A stretch of DNA of 64,000 nt from Brevibacillus sp051967035 (GCF_051967035.1 NZ_JBQCKK010000017.1:20783-84782); one strand, 5' to 3'; positions 16,830 to 25,995 are shown, numbered from the stretch's first letter. Translations and numbers: made by a program. The notes: generated by a model not told the origin, from the letters alone.

Positions 16830-17104
16830 CTCATTCATCTCCTAGTCGAAGTCTATAAAACAGCGAAATGCCTATCGTGCCTGTGGATCGCCCACGCACT
16901 TTTTCTCACTGTAGCACGGAACCGATCGAGGCGTCATTACTGTCTGAACGGAATATGGCGGCACGACATAACGCTGGGGAACGTTGGTTCGAAGGAGGAA
17001 GTTTTCGAATGGGTAGGGAAAGGCAAGCGTGTTGTCGAAAAAGAGAAGGAGGAAAAAAACGGACTTGACTAGACCATGAGCAAAAGGCTGGGAGGAGTGC
17101 CAAA

Positions 17105-18046
17105 GTGCTGAAAAGGATCACCGAATACTGGCTATGCGTGGGTGGAGCCAATGTGGACGTGCAAGGAGTCACTTCTGCCAGATTGCTGTCCGGAACGAGC
17201 AATCCAGGCCATGTTCAGCAAGCGGCAGGCGGAGTAGCTCGAAATGTGGCGGAAAATCTGGGATGGCTGGGGGAAGAAGTGCAGCTTTTCGCTCTCGTGG
17301 GAGAAGACGCCGACGGAGAATGGTTGAGACAAGTAACAGCCAAAAGCGGGGTAGCGACCCATGGGATGGTCCGCATCGCAGGCCAGTCGACAGGAAAGTA
17401 TGTGGCGATTCGCGACCTCGATGGCGGGCTGTACACAGCGGTGGCAGATATGGAAGTAAACGAAGCCTGGACCGACGAACTGGTTCAGCATGCCCTGGAG
17501 CGTCTTCCACAGGCAGCGGGGCTGTTTTTGGATGCGAATCTGCCGGAAACGGCCATCGGTGCTTTTGTCGAAGAGGCGAACAAACGGGGAAAAATGGTGA
17601 TGGTAGACCCTGTCTCTGTCAAAAAGGCGGAGAAATGGCGGCCGTTTTTGCAAGGTGTCCACGTGCTGATCGCGAGCATGGACGAGGTAGAGGCGCTGGC
17701 CGGCCAATCGCTTTCCTCCATTCGCGATGTGGAAGCGTGCGCAAACCGACTGCTTGAGCAGGGGCTTCATCAGCTTGTGGTGAACTGCGGCGAGGCGGGT
17801 CTGTACCTGTGCCGGCAGAAGGAGTCTATCTGGGTAGCCGCTCCGCCTGTGCCCATTCGTGAAGCCGCATGCGATGCTTTTGCCGCGGGGATTATTTACG
17901 CGCAGCGCCTAACGCCGCTGCTGCAAGAGCAGGCGGCCTACGGACTGGCATTGGCCGAATTGAGCCAGCACCAGACTGGCCGTTATGATCTGCACGCGCT
18001 TGCAGAGCGAAAAGAGTTTTTTGTAGCAGCAGTAAATAAGGGATAA
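17105..18046 (+). CDS. PfkB-family carbohydrate kinase, pseudouridine-kinase-like
   Basis: A 313-residue ribokinase-fold protein. VGGANVDVQG at residues 12-21 and SNPGHVQQAAGGVARNVAENLGWLG at about 36-62 match the substrate side of PfkB kinases, closest in flavour to pseudouridine kinase. The second signature is abnormal: where kinases have D-T-x-G-A-G-D, this has EAACDAFAAG, keeping the catalytic Asp but losing the anion-hole glycines. A GTG start follows GGGAGGAG. No pseudouridine glycosidase gene is adjacent. It may be a kinase with altered activity or a non-catalytic relative. Confidence 0.75.
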   Translation: MLKRITEYWLCVGGANVDVQGVTSARLLSGTSNPGHVQQAAGGVARNVAENLGWLGEEVQLFALVGEDADGEWLRQVTAKSGVATHGMVRIAGQSTGKYVAIRDLDGGLYTAVADMEVNEAWTDELVQHALERLPQAAGLFLDANLPETAIGAFVEEANKRGKMVMVDPVSVKKAEKWRPFLQGVHVLIASMDEVEALAGQSLSSIRDVEACANRLLEQGLHQLVVNCGEAGLYLCRQKESIWVAAPPVPIREAACDAFAAGIIYAQRLTPLLQEQAAYGLALAELSQHQTGRYDLHALAERKEFFVAAVNKG

Positions 18047-18398
18047 CCATCCCGTCACGGAAACGACCATCAGGAACGGCTCGTGCGTCAAGGAGGCGAT
18101 TCTCATCGCTCCGGGCAAGCGCAGCCGCAGCGACCAAGGCTGTAGACTGTCGCCAGACCGTCGCCACTCGCCTTGCCATAACGAATCAGAAGGCTCCCCC
18201 ATCGACAAAAACGGTGGGGGAGTTTCTCGTGAAAGGAACATTTTTCTACAAATGCAGACAATCCTATGGTACAATATCTGAATCAGATGATTGCCAACAG
18301 AAGAAAATATTAGTGCATCTGGTTAAGTGGCACTGTTCACAATCGTGCCTCCCTTTTCTTTTGTCAAAAAGCGTGCGCGAACAAGGAGATTGATACAT
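18047..18398. other. Intergenic region between the PfkB gene and the LCP gene
   Basis: Holds the terminator at 18194-18225 and a TACAAT -10 candidate at 18270-18275 with no convincing -35. No gene was found in it. Confidence 0.5.
18194..18225 (+). terminator. Terminator after the PfkB kinase gene
   Basis: CTCCCCCA pairs with TGGGGGAG around a 13-base loop, then TTT. Confidence 0.75.
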
Positions 18399-19865
18399 AT
18401 GCCAGACACTGTTGTCAAAACACGCGTTTCTGCTACACGCAAGAAGAAACAGCCGGCCCGTAACCGCAAGCTGCGAAGGTTCCTGGCGATTTTTACGCTG
18501 ACCGTACTGTTGATGGTCGGCGGAGTCGCAGGAGCGATTTATTGGAAAATGGAAGACGCTCTGAATGTCATCACAAGCCCGGGAGAGACTGGCTTTATCT
18601 CGGATGCCTCGAAAAATGCGGACCCGGTCTATCACGCCGACAAGCCGATGTCCTTCGTCCTGCTCGGCTCTGATTCGCGTCCCGAGACCGGATCGATGAA
18701 TACGGACGTCATGATCGTGGCGGTAGCCAATCCGCAGACCAAAAAAGTCACGATGGTGTCCATCCCGCGCGATACGCGGGTGAAAATCCCGGGATATCGC
18801 GATTACCACAAGATCAACTCCGTGTACGCCAATGGCGAGGCGGAACGGAGACAGGCGGAACGCAACAACCAGACGCCAACGGAAGACGGCATTTCCTTGA
18901 CGAAGAAAACGTTGAGCGACATTTTGGGGATTCCGATTGAACATTTCGTAGCTGTCGACTTTGACGGATTCAAGGCCGTGATTGACGAGCTGGGGGGAGT
19001 GGAGGTCAACGTCGACCGCAAGCTCGTCTACGACGATCCGACCGATGATACGCACATCAATCTGAATCCGGGACTCCAGACCCTGAATGGCGAGCAGGCA
19101 CTTGGCTACGTGCGTCACCGTCACGACAATCGCGGAACGAAATACTACTCCAGCGACTTCGATCGCAACCGCCGCCAGCAGGAAGTGATCCGCGCCGTCG
19201 TGGAAAAAGTGGCTTCCTTGGACGGATTTACCAAAATTTTCAACATCATGGATGTAGGCGCGAAGCATATCCATACAGACCTGTCCAAAGAGCAGATCAA
19301 AGGTTTGGTCTATGACTTCAAAGGCTTCAACGCCTCTGACCTGACCACGCTCGAAAACGGAGCATACTGGGAGGGTGGATATACGTTCCTGGAAAAAGAA
19401 AAACTGGAGTTGATCCGCAGCTCCTTGCAAGCGGAGATGGGACTGTCCGGCAAAGTGGTCGCGCAGCTGAACGACTCGCCGATTCAGGGAGCGGGCGAGC
19501 CAGCTGTTGCCGCCAGCAGCAAGGCGGTCAAAAAGAGAACGACGGAATCCGCCGCCTCGGTAACAAGCAAGCCGAAAGCAACGAAGGTACAGAAAAAGCC
19601 GACGGAGCCGATCGAAGTGGCGGAAGGACAGGAGTTGGCGGAAGAAGGAGCCGCTCCACCGCCGGATGTCGCGAGTCCTGGGCAGCAAGGCCAGACCACT
19701 TCGCCAGGCACGCAAGCGCCAGCTCCGAATGGGACTCAGCCGCCTTCCGCGCCGGGAGGCAGTATCCATACGGGAACAACGGCACCGCCTCCCGACATTG
19801 TGGCTCCGCCTGTTGCCGGGCAGGATAACGGCTCGACGCCGGGTAGCCCGACAACCCAATCATAA
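18399..19865 (+). CDS. LytR-CpsA-Psr (LCP) family cell-wall glycopolymer ligase
   Basis: A 488-residue membrane-anchored protein. After a basic N-terminus a single membrane segment spans about residues 25-48. The LCP domain follows: PMSFVLLGSDSRPETGSMNTDVMIVAVANP, MVSIPRDTRVKIPGY, HKINSVYANG and LGYVRHRHDN, including the Arg and Asp residues that hold the polyprenyl pyrophosphate. LCP enzymes transfer teichoic acid or other glycopolymers to peptidoglycan outside the cell. The last 130 residues are a Pro/Thr/Ala-rich tail, probably a flexible wall-spanning segment. The ATG at 18399 follows AAGGAG. Confidence 0.92.
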   Translation: MPDTVVKTRVSATRKKKQPARNRKLRRFLAIFTLTVLLMVGGVAGAIYWKMEDALNVITSPGETGFISDASKNADPVYHADKPMSFVLLGSDSRPETGSMNTDVMIVAVANPQTKKVTMVSIPRDTRVKIPGYRDYHKINSVYANGEAERRQAERNNQTPTEDGISLTKKTLSDILGIPIEHFVAVDFDGFKAVIDELGGVEVNVDRKLVYDDPTDDTHINLNPGLQTLNGEQALGYVRHRHDNRGTKYYSSDFDRNRRQQEVIRAVVEKVASLDGFTKIFNIMDVGAKHIHTDLSKEQIKGLVYDFKGFNASDLTTLENGAYWEGGYTFLEKEKLELIRSSLQAEMGLSGKVVAQLNDSPIQGAGEPAVAASSKAVKKRTTESAASVTSKPKATKVQKKPTEPIEVAEGQELAEEGAAPPPDVASPGQQGQTTSPGTQAPAPNGTQPPSAPGGSIHTGTTAPPPDIVAPPVAGQDNGSTPGSPTTQS

Positions 19866-19877
19866 GACGCCAGGCAG

Positions 19878-19912
19878 GCACTCGCTTTTTTCAAAAAGCG
19901 GGTGCTTTCTTC
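19878..19912 (+). terminator. Terminator after the LCP gene
   Basis: GCACTCGCTTTTT pairs with AAAAAGCGGGTGC, then T-rich sequence. Confidence 0.8.
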
Positions 19913-19974
19913 TTTTTCCAAGCCAAGCTTTTCTATTTTCAATAGAACTTTTTTAAGAAAAATGAAACGAAAGG

Positions 19975-20003
19975 TTTAGAAAACACCAATTTCGTGGTAC
20001 AAT
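19975..20003 (+). promoter_or_regulatory. Sigma-A-type promoter of the 103-aa gene
   Basis: TTTAGA and TACAAT separated by 17 bases. Confidence 0.5.
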
Positions 20004-20063
20004 AATAATATGCTGATAAGACAGATTAATCAGATAATTAAAAACCTGACTGGAGGGATTTGG

Positions 20064-20375
20064 ATGACGATTTTCTTGGTGAACCTGTTTCTGGTGATTG
20101 CCTTTGTGTACCTGATCAGCCGCCAACAAAATGAAGAGTTTGTGTACGACGAAGATTTTTTCCTCCAGAACCCCTCAGCGCTGGAAGAATATCAGCAAAT
20201 GCCGATTGATTTTCAACAAGCCTTTTTCCGCAAGCACAAAGAGTGGATTAAGGAAAAATATATGCGGGGGGAAAGCTATATTTTAGGCTACTGCCCGAAC
20301 AAGGAAGTAAGACGCGCGTGGCTCTCCGAATTCATGAATCAAAAAAATATGAACAATACCCCAACCCCTTCCTGA
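20064..20375 (+). CDS. Small membrane-anchored protein (103 aa), unknown function
   Basis: The ATG at 20064 has GGAGGG six bases upstream and replaces an earlier in-frame ATG. One N-terminal membrane helix, MTIFLVNLFLVIAFVYLISR, is followed by an acidic stretch (EEFVYDEDFFLQNPSALEEY) and a basic cytoplasmic or external tail with a single Cys. It has its own promoter and terminator and so is a stand-alone unit. No family is recognised. Confidence 0.6.
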   Translation: MTIFLVNLFLVIAFVYLISRQQNEEFVYDEDFFLQNPSALEEYQQMPIDFQQAFFRKHKEWIKEKYMRGESYILGYCPNKEVRRAWLSEFMNQKNMNNTPTPS

Positions 20376-20390
20376 GCGAAGGGGTTTTTC
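20363..20390 (+). terminator. Terminator overlapping the end of the 103-aa gene
   Basis: AACCCCTT pairs with AAGGGGTT, then a T run; the first arm lies within the last codons. Confidence 0.75.
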
Positions 20391-20452
20391 CTGCCTGGGT
20401 TCCTCGTGCTATACTTCTAGCTGGATGGAATCATGCGAGCAACAGGAGGACC

Positions 20453-20926
20453 ATGTACGTGCTGCCATTATTGATCGAAAAACTAAATCAACTGCTGTCT
20501 GCGCGAGGAATGATTACGGATATCGTTTTGCGCTCGGACCGCTCTTTGCTGGAAGACGAAGAAATGCGCGAAGTGATGATGACGTTCGCAGGCTCCGATG
20601 AAGAAGAACAGCCTGTGGCGACCGTTCATCTGTTTGAGCTGGGGGACGAACAGAGCTGCGAGGTCGAGGTCGAGATCGCCTATCCGAACGCTTTGGAAGC
20701 CGCACAGATTCAGGCTCTCTGGGAGCAGGCGAGAAGCCGGGTAGCGGAATGCTCGCTGTCTGAAAAACGCCGCTACGTAGAACCGGGCAAGCTGGTTGAG
20801 ACGAGGGTGCAGGTGGACTATCACTTTGTCCTCCAGGCACCGCAGAGCGCAGCGGAAGAAGCGGAATTGACCGAGACGCTGGAAAGGTTCGCCCTAGACT
20901 TGGCAGAGTTGGTCAAGCTGGGATAA
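20453..20926 (+). CDS. Unknown acidic cytoplasmic protein (about 157 aa)
   Basis: The protein starts MYVLPLLIEKLNQLLSARGM and is rich in Glu and Asp with no membrane segment or known motif. AGGAGG lies only about four bases before the ATG at 20453 and about ten before a GTG at 20459, so either may be the true start. The frame is open further upstream but without a ribosome site. A terminator follows at 20943. Function unknown. Confidence 0.6.
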   Translation: MYVLPLLIEKLNQLLSARGMITDIVLRSDRSLLEDEEMREVMMTFAGSDEEEQPVATVHLFELGDEQSCEVEVEIAYPNALEAAQIQALWEQARSRVAECSLSEKRRYVEPGKLVETRVQVDYHFVLQAPQSAAEEAELTETLERFALDLAELVKLG

Positions 20927-20942
20927 GCAAACGTAAGGCATC

Positions 20943-20973
20943 GGCTCAGGAGAATGGCTCCTGGGCCTTTTTA
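20943..20973 (+). terminator. Terminator after the acidic protein gene
   Basis: GGCTCAGGAG pairs with CTCCTGGGCC, then TTTTT. Confidence 0.75.
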
Positions 20974-21098
20974 GGCCGCCTGGGCAGGGGGAACTGCTCA
21001 CAGCGGCGTACATGTTCGCAAGCGGATTGTTTTGTTTGTTTTGTCAGCAGATCGGCAGGATTTGAGAGCCGGCGTGCAGAATCGAATACAACAAGAGG

Positions 21099-21115
21099 TG
21101 AATGAGTATTCATTC
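21099..21115. promoter_or_regulatory. FadR-type operator upstream of the dienoyl-CoA reductase gene
   Basis: TGAATGAGTATTCATTC has 6-base inverted arms GAATGA and TCATTC and fits the Bacillus FadR (TetR-family, acyl-CoA-responsive) box TGAATGA-N4-TCATTCA except at the last base. It lies 22 bases before the TTG start, where binding would block transcription until long-chain acyl-CoA is present. Confidence 0.7.
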
Positions 21116-21136
21116 GCATAGAGGGAGGGGCTTGTC

Positions 21137-23140
21137 TTGAAGCTTGCAAACGTACAGGAACCGATTCAGATTGGGGCCATGACACTGTCGAACCGGATCG
21201 TCATGGGGTCTATGCACGTCGGATTTGAGCGACTGCCGGACGGAGTGGCCCGGCTTGCCGATTTTTACGCGGAACGTGCCAGAGGGGGAGCCGGATTGAT
21301 CGTGACGGGAGGCGCTGCGGTGCTGCCCGAGGGCGGCATGGGCGAAGTATACTGCAACGTGTACCTGGATGAGCATATCGAACAGTTGAAGGTGATTACG
21401 GAAAAAGTTCATCAGGCTGACGGCAAAATTGCGCTCCAGCTTTTTCACGCGGGTCGCTATGCGTACAAGGAGGCGACAGGGCTTGATCCGGTAGCGCCGT
21501 CGCCCTTGCAGGCCCCGATCAACCGTTGGAAGCCGCGGGAGCTGGATGCGTCCGAGATTGAACGGACGATTGCGGCCTTTGCCGCCGGAGCGGTTCGCGC
21601 GCAAAAAGCCGGCTTTGACGCGGTCGAAATTATGGGCTCGGAAGGCTATCTCATCAATCAGTTTCTCTCTCCTGTCACCAATCATCGCCAGGACGACTGG
21701 GGGGGAGACTTTCTGCGGCGGGCGCGGTTCGGCGTCGAAGTGGCGAAGCGGGTACGCGCGGCGGTAGGGCCCGATTTTCCTGTCGTGTTTCGGATGTCCG
21801 GGCTCGATCTGATTCCGGACAGCACGAGCATGGAGGAGACGCTGCAATTTGCCCGCATGCTGGAGGAAGCGGGCGTCGATGCGCTCAATATCGGGATTGG
21901 CTGGCACGAGTCGAAGGTTCCGACGATTTCGATGATGGTTCCGCGTGGAGCGTATGTGTGGGTGGCCCGGCAGGTCAAGCAGGCTGTCAGCATTCCGGTG
22001 ATCGCCAGCAACCGGATCAACGATGTGCGCTATGCGGACGAAATTTTGCGCGCCGGGCACTGCGATCTAGTGTCCATGGCCCGGCCTTTTTTGGCAGATC
22101 CGCAAATCGTGGCCAAAAGCTTGCAAGGACGCTTTGATGAAGTCAACACGTGTATCGCCTGCAACCAGGCTTGTCTCGACCATATTTTTGACGGCAAGGT
22201 GGCGTCCTGTCTGGTCAATCCCCAGGTCGGTAGAGAGGTGGAGTGGGCGCTGGTTCCGGCGGTAGTCAGGAAAAAGGTAGCGGTTGTGGGAGCGGGACCG
22301 GCCGGACTGGAGGCGGCACGTGTGCTGGCAGAACGCGGCCACCAGGTCGTCCTTTTCGAAAAACAGGAGCGGATTGGCGGGCAGCTCAACTACGCGCGCC
22401 AGGTGCCGGGCAAAGCAGAGTTCAACGAGACGCTTCGCTACTACCGCACGCAGCTTGCGAGACTGGGCGTAGAACTCAGACTGGGTACGGAAGCAAAAGC
22501 CGATGCGCTGGAGGCGGAAGGCTTTGTAGAAGTCGTCATCGCTACGGGAGTCGTCCCGCGCGTGCCGGAAATCCCCGGCAGGGAGCTTGGCCATGTCGTC
22601 ATGTACAACGAAGTGTTCGATCACAAGGCGAAGATCGGAAACAAGGTAGCGATTGTGGGGGCGGGCGGAATTGCTTGTGATCTGTCCCATCTGCTCATCC
22701 ACAATGAAGTCATCTCATCGCAGACGGCTGAGTATTTACTAACCTACCGGATCGTGGATGAACGGACGATTCACAGGTTGCAAGCGAGCAAGCGAAAGGT
22801 GTTCATGCTGCGCAGAGGCAAGCACGTCGGAAGCGGATTGGGCAAGACGACTCGCTGGGCGACACTGGCTTACTTAAAACAACGGGGAGTGGAGATGCTG
22901 ACCCAGGTTGAATACAAGCGAATCGCTCCGGAAGGGGTGTACATCATCGTCAACGACGAGGAGCAGCTCGTGCCTGCGGATACGGTGATTATTGCGGCTG
23001 GCGCTACGTCTAACCAATCACTTTATCACGAGTTGACCAACCGTCTCCCTGTTCATTTGATCGGCGGGGCCAAAGAGGCCGGGGAGCTGGATGCCAAGCG
23101 GGCCATCCTGGAAGGGGCGCGGGTAGGCAGAGCGATTTGA
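21137..23140 (+). CDS. fadH: 2,4-dienoyl-CoA reductase / NADH:flavin oxidoreductase
   Basis: A 667-residue, three-part flavo-iron-sulfur enzyme. Residues 1-340 form an old-yellow-enzyme TIM barrel with FMN (IQIGAMTLSNRIVMG, then HAGRYA and GSEGYLINQFLSP). CIACNQACLDHIFDGKVASC gives the C-x2-C-x3-C-x11-C [4Fe-4S] cluster. VVGAGPAGLEAARVLAERG starts the FAD domain and IVGAGGIACDLSHLL the NAD(P) domain. The family reduces 2,4-dienoyl-CoA during degradation of unsaturated fatty acids; the FadR-type box upstream supports this over other OYE roles. A TTG start follows GAGGGAGGGG. Confidence 0.85.
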   Translation: MKLANVQEPIQIGAMTLSNRIVMGSMHVGFERLPDGVARLADFYAERARGGAGLIVTGGAAVLPEGGMGEVYCNVYLDEHIEQLKVITEKVHQADGKIALQLFHAGRYAYKEATGLDPVAPSPLQAPINRWKPRELDASEIERTIAAFAAGAVRAQKAGFDAVEIMGSEGYLINQFLSPVTNHRQDDWGGDFLRRARFGVEVAKRVRAAVGPDFPVVFRMSGLDLIPDSTSMEETLQFARMLEEAGVDALNIGIGWHESKVPTISMMVPRGAYVWVARQVKQAVSIPVIASNRINDVRYADEILRAGHCDLVSMARPFLADPQIVAKSLQGRFDEVNTCIACNQACLDHIFDGKVASCLVNPQVGREVEWALVPAVVRKKVAVVGAGPAGLEAARVLAERGHQVVLFEKQERIGGQLNYARQVPGKAEFNETLRYYRTQLARLGVELRLGTEAKADALEAEGFVEVVIATGVVPRVPEIPGRELGHVVMYNEVFDHKAKIGNKVAIVGAGGIACDLSHLLIHNEVISSQTAEYLLTYRIVDERTIHRLQASKRKVFMLRRGKHVGSGLGKTTRWATLAYLKQRGVEMLTQVEYKRIAPEGVYIIVNDEEQLVPADTVIIAAGATSNQSLYHELTNRLPVHLIGGAKEAGELDAKRAILEGARVGRAI

Positions 23141-23304
23141 TACTCGCAAAAGTTTTTCTATTCCGAAAATAGCTAGAATCGTGTATGCTAGAAAAAGGAT
23201 GTCGTCTTATCGGAACTTTTGTCGAATCACTTTTCAACCCCTATAAATTCTTGCACAATGAAGGCATACTGTTAAAATTCATTTGATTGGGGGCTTTCGC
23301 CTTG

Positions 23305-23601
23305 ATGAACCACAATGGCATTCTGTTAGGAAAGCGTTATTTCCTGTACTCCACTGCGCAGGTGGTAGCGGTGGAGGGATGGACGTTTACGATTGCCCCG
23401 GGGTTTAAGATGATTGCAGGTGGCAGTGCCAACCCGCTTCAGACATTAATCAGCGTGTATCGTGAAAATGAAAAGGTTGCTCAACTCGTGCTTCATCATA
23501 AACGTTCGGACTCAGATGTCACCGTGCAGGCCGTATCCAGCGAACTCCTGCTGGAAATCGCTCCTGCGACCAGAACCGTGAGTGTGGCTGAGAAGCAGTA
23601 A
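23305..23601 (+). CDS. Small unknown protein (98 aa)
   Basis: TTGGGGG precedes a TTG at 23302 and an ATG at 23305; the ATG is used. The product (MNHNGILLGKRYFLYSTAQV onward) looks beta-rich without a membrane span, signal or known motif. It has its own probable promoter (TTGCAC near 23251) and a terminator immediately after the stop. Function unknown. Confidence 0.6.
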   Translation: MNHNGILLGKRYFLYSTAQVVAVEGWTFTIAPGFKMIAGGSANPLQTLISVYRENEKVAQLVLHHKRSDSDVTVQAVSSELLLEIAPATRTVSVAEKQ

Positions 23602-23631
23602 GGCACCCTTGACGGGGTGCTTTTCGTTTTT
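23602..23631 (+). terminator. Terminator after the 98-aa gene
   Basis: GGCACCC pairs with GGGTGC, followed by TTTTCGTTTTTTT. Confidence 0.75.
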
Positions 23632-23667
23632 TTCGAGCAAAGCATGCAGGCGAGGAGGCTGGATGAG

Positions 23668-24516
23668 ATGACAAAAAACGCATGGCAAGTAGGCGAGCTG
23701 CGATTGACATGGCTCAAAGGCGGTTTGACGCAGCTTGATGGAGGCGCGATGTTCGGGGTGGTTCCCAAGCCGCTCTGGAGCAAGCGCTACCCTCCGAACG
23801 AGTTGAACCAGATCCCGCTTAGAGCAGACCCGATTTTGGTACAAGCTCACGGAAAACGCATCCTGATCGAGTCCGGAATCGGAAACGGTCGGTTGACAGA
23901 GAAACAGAAGCGCAACTATGGACTGGTGGAAGAATCGCAGGTCAAGGAAGGGCTGGCGGCAAACGGCTTGACGCCTGCGGACATCGACATCGTCATCATG
24001 ACGCACATGCACTACGATCACGCGAATGGCCTCGTCTCGGTGCGGGACGGCCAGCTTTTTTCCACGTTTCCGAACGCAGTGATCTACGTGCAGGAGCAGG
24101 AGTGGGCCGAGATGCGAGAGCCTAACATCCGTTCGCGCCATACGTACTGGGAAGACAACTGGCGCCCGATCGAAGCGCAGGTGCAGACGTACGGCGCCAC
24201 TCACGAGGTCGTTCCCGGCATCACCTTGCATCATACGGGCGGCCACAGCCAGGGACACGCCATCGTCCGCATGGAAAGCCAGGGCCAGCTGCTCTTGCAC
24301 CTCGCGGACATCCTGCCGACGCACGCCCACCAAAACCCGCTGTGGGTCATGGCCTACGACGACTATCCGATGACGTCCATCTTCGCCAAGGAAGAATGGA
24401 TTCTCGGCGGCATCCGCCAAGACGCATGGTTCACGTTTTACCACGATACCGTCTATCGCGCGGTGAAGTGGAACGACCAGGGAGAGCTGGTTGACCAGAT
24501 CAAGATTGTAGAGTAA
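23668..24516 (+). CDS. MBL-fold hydrolase, YtnP-like lactonase
   Basis: A 282-residue metallo-beta-lactamase-fold protein. The zinc motif H-x-H-x-D-H appears as THMHYDHANG at about residues 112-121, with further metal histidines in HHTGGHSQGH and an Asp in HLADILPTHAH. Overall order and length match YtnP-type lactonases, which hydrolyse homoserine-lactone or related signals and can also degrade streptomycete signals. The ATG at 23668 has AGGAGG nine bases upstream. It stands between two terminators, so it is a single-gene unit. The substrate is not shown by sequence. Confidence 0.82.
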   Translation: MTKNAWQVGELRLTWLKGGLTQLDGGAMFGVVPKPLWSKRYPPNELNQIPLRADPILVQAHGKRILIESGIGNGRLTEKQKRNYGLVEESQVKEGLAANGLTPADIDIVIMTHMHYDHANGLVSVRDGQLFSTFPNAVIYVQEQEWAEMREPNIRSRHTYWEDNWRPIEAQVQTYGATHEVVPGITLHHTGGHSQGHAIVRMESQGQLLLHLADILPTHAHQNPLWVMAYDDYPMTSIFAKEEWILGGIRQDAWFTFYHDTVYRAVKWNDQGELVDQIKIVE

Positions 24517-24542
24517 AAACCGGGAGCGTCCCGGTTTTTTTG
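24515..24542 (+). terminator. Terminator after the MBL-fold gene
   Basis: AAAACCGGGA and TCCCGGTTTT arms around a short loop, then a T run. Confidence 0.85.
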
Positions 24543-24663
24543 TTTTCGGCAGGGAAAGCTCCGAGCGGGGACAGGTCCGGATCAACAGAAAAAGTTTTCA
24601 CGCTATCGAATTTTCAATAAGCCTCATAGAAATTTTTCATAATCAAAAAAATTCGAATGATTA

Positions 24664-24692
24664 TTGACGAACGATAGACGGCTCACTACAAT
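24664..24692 (+). promoter_or_regulatory. Sigma-A promoter of the MFS transporter gene
   Basis: TTGACG and TACAAT separated by exactly 17 bases. The 67-base leader that follows holds a GTTCTG/CAGAAC inverted repeat (about 24712-24740). Confidence 0.65.
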
Positions 24693-24759
24693 AGGAACAT
24701 CACAGAGCATCTGTTCTGGTAGGCAGGACGGAGCAGAACCGTTGCGGGGAGAGAGACCT

Positions 24760-25995
24760 ATGAGCTGGATTCAATCACGCATGCAGGAGTATCACCCGAT
24801 CGTCTGGTCGCTGGTCGTCGGGACCGTGTTCGTCAGGGCGGCGAGTTCGATGAGCATGCCGTTTTTGTTTTTGTACTTGTCCAACCAAACCGATATGGAC
24901 CTGGCCACGATCGGCCTGACCATCGGGGCGGGGCCGCTGGCCGGGACAATTGGCGGATTCATCGCCGGAACGCTGTCAGACCGGATCGGGCGCAGACGGG
25001 TCATGCTGGGAGCGCTGTACGTCTGGACGCTGGTGTTCGTCGGATTTGCGCTCAGCAAAAATCCGATGATTTTGCTGTTGCTCAACATGGCAGGCGGCCT
25101 CTGTCGTTCGTTTTACGAGCCGGTTTCGCAGGCGCTGATGGCAGACGTGACGCCTCCGGAGAAACGCTTCCGGGTATTCGGCCTCCGCTATACAGCGATC
25201 AACGTCGGCGTCGCGGTAGGCCCGATCGCAGGCGCCGTGCTGGCGAAAACGTCCGTCGCGCTGCCTTTTCTCGTGACCGCGCTCATTTACCTCGTGTACG
25301 TCATCAGCTTGCAAGGGCTGTTGAACAAGTTCGGGATCAAGCAAATCGAGGGACAAAAGAAAGAGACGATCACTTTTGGCCGGGCTTTCAGCGTGGTCGT
25401 GCACGACAAGGCGTTCCGCTACTACATGATCGCAGGCGTGCTGGGCGCGATCGGCTATTCGCAGATGTCCTCCACCCTCGCCAAGTTCACGGAGATGACT
25501 GTCGTGTCCGGTGCAGAATTGTTTGCCATCCTGATGAGCGTCAACGCGCTCGTGGTCGTGCTGATGCAGATGCCGCTGACCCGATGGGCCGAAAAAAAGA
25601 CGCCTCTCACCGCTATTGTGGTGGGAAACGTCTTGTATGCACTGGGTGACGTCGGCTTCGCCTTCGCCCACTCCTGGATCGCTTTTATCATCGGCATGGT
25701 GCTGTTTACATTCGGAGAAATCCTGACCTTTACTGCGGGTGACGTCCTGATTGACCGCATGGCACCGGAAGGAATGCGCGGCAGCTACTACGGGGCCAAA
25801 AGCTTCAGCAACCTCGGACAGTTCATCGGCCCGTGGATGGGCGGCATGCTCCTCGGGCTTTACAGCGGTACGACCCTGTTTTTGACCGTCGCGGCTTTTT
25901 CCCTGCTGAGCAGCGCATTCCAGTGGGCAGGCCAGCGGGCTTACTTCGCCACCCGTGGCCAATCGCTGAATCAGGCCAGGGCAGAATCACTCTAG
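24760..25995 (+). CDS. MFS multidrug-type transporter
   Basis: About 411 residues with twelve predicted membrane segments. The MFS motif after segment 2 reads GTLSDRIGRRRVMLGALYVW, and DVTPPEKRFRVFGLRYTAINVGVAVGPIAGAVLA is the antiporter-type segment 4-5 region. Similar proteins (YttB/MdtG-like) are proton-driven drug exporters. The start at 24760 follows GGGGAGAG; the frame is open further upstream but runs into the promoter. It converges on the GDSL lipase gene with a 9-base overlap of stops. The substrate is unknown. Confidence 0.85.
   Translation: MSWIQSRMQEYHPIVWSLVVGTVFVRAASSMSMPFLFLYLSNQTDMDLATIGLTIGAGPLAGTIGGFIAGTLSDRIGRRRVMLGALYVWTLVFVGFALSKNPMILLLLNMAGGLCRSFYEPVSQALMADVTPPEKRFRVFGLRYTAINVGVAVGPIAGAVLAKTSVALPFLVTALIYLVYVISLQGLLNKFGIKQIEGQKKETITFGRAFSVVVHDKAFRYYMIAGVLGAIGYSQMSSTLAKFTEMTVVSGAELFAILMSVNALVVVLMQMPLTRWAEKKTPLTAIVVGNVLYALGDVGFAFAHSWIAFIIGMVLFTFGEILTFTAGDVLIDRMAPEGMRGSYYGAKSFSNLGQFIGPWMGGMLLGLYSGTTLFLTVAAFSLLSSAFQWAGQRAYFATRGQSLNQARAESL

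Noticed and set aside
16864..17072. Coding-looking frame SKEEVFEWVGKGKRVVEK before the PfkB gene
   Set aside because: No start codon with a ribosome site in the frame, and it lies in the promoter region of divergent genes.
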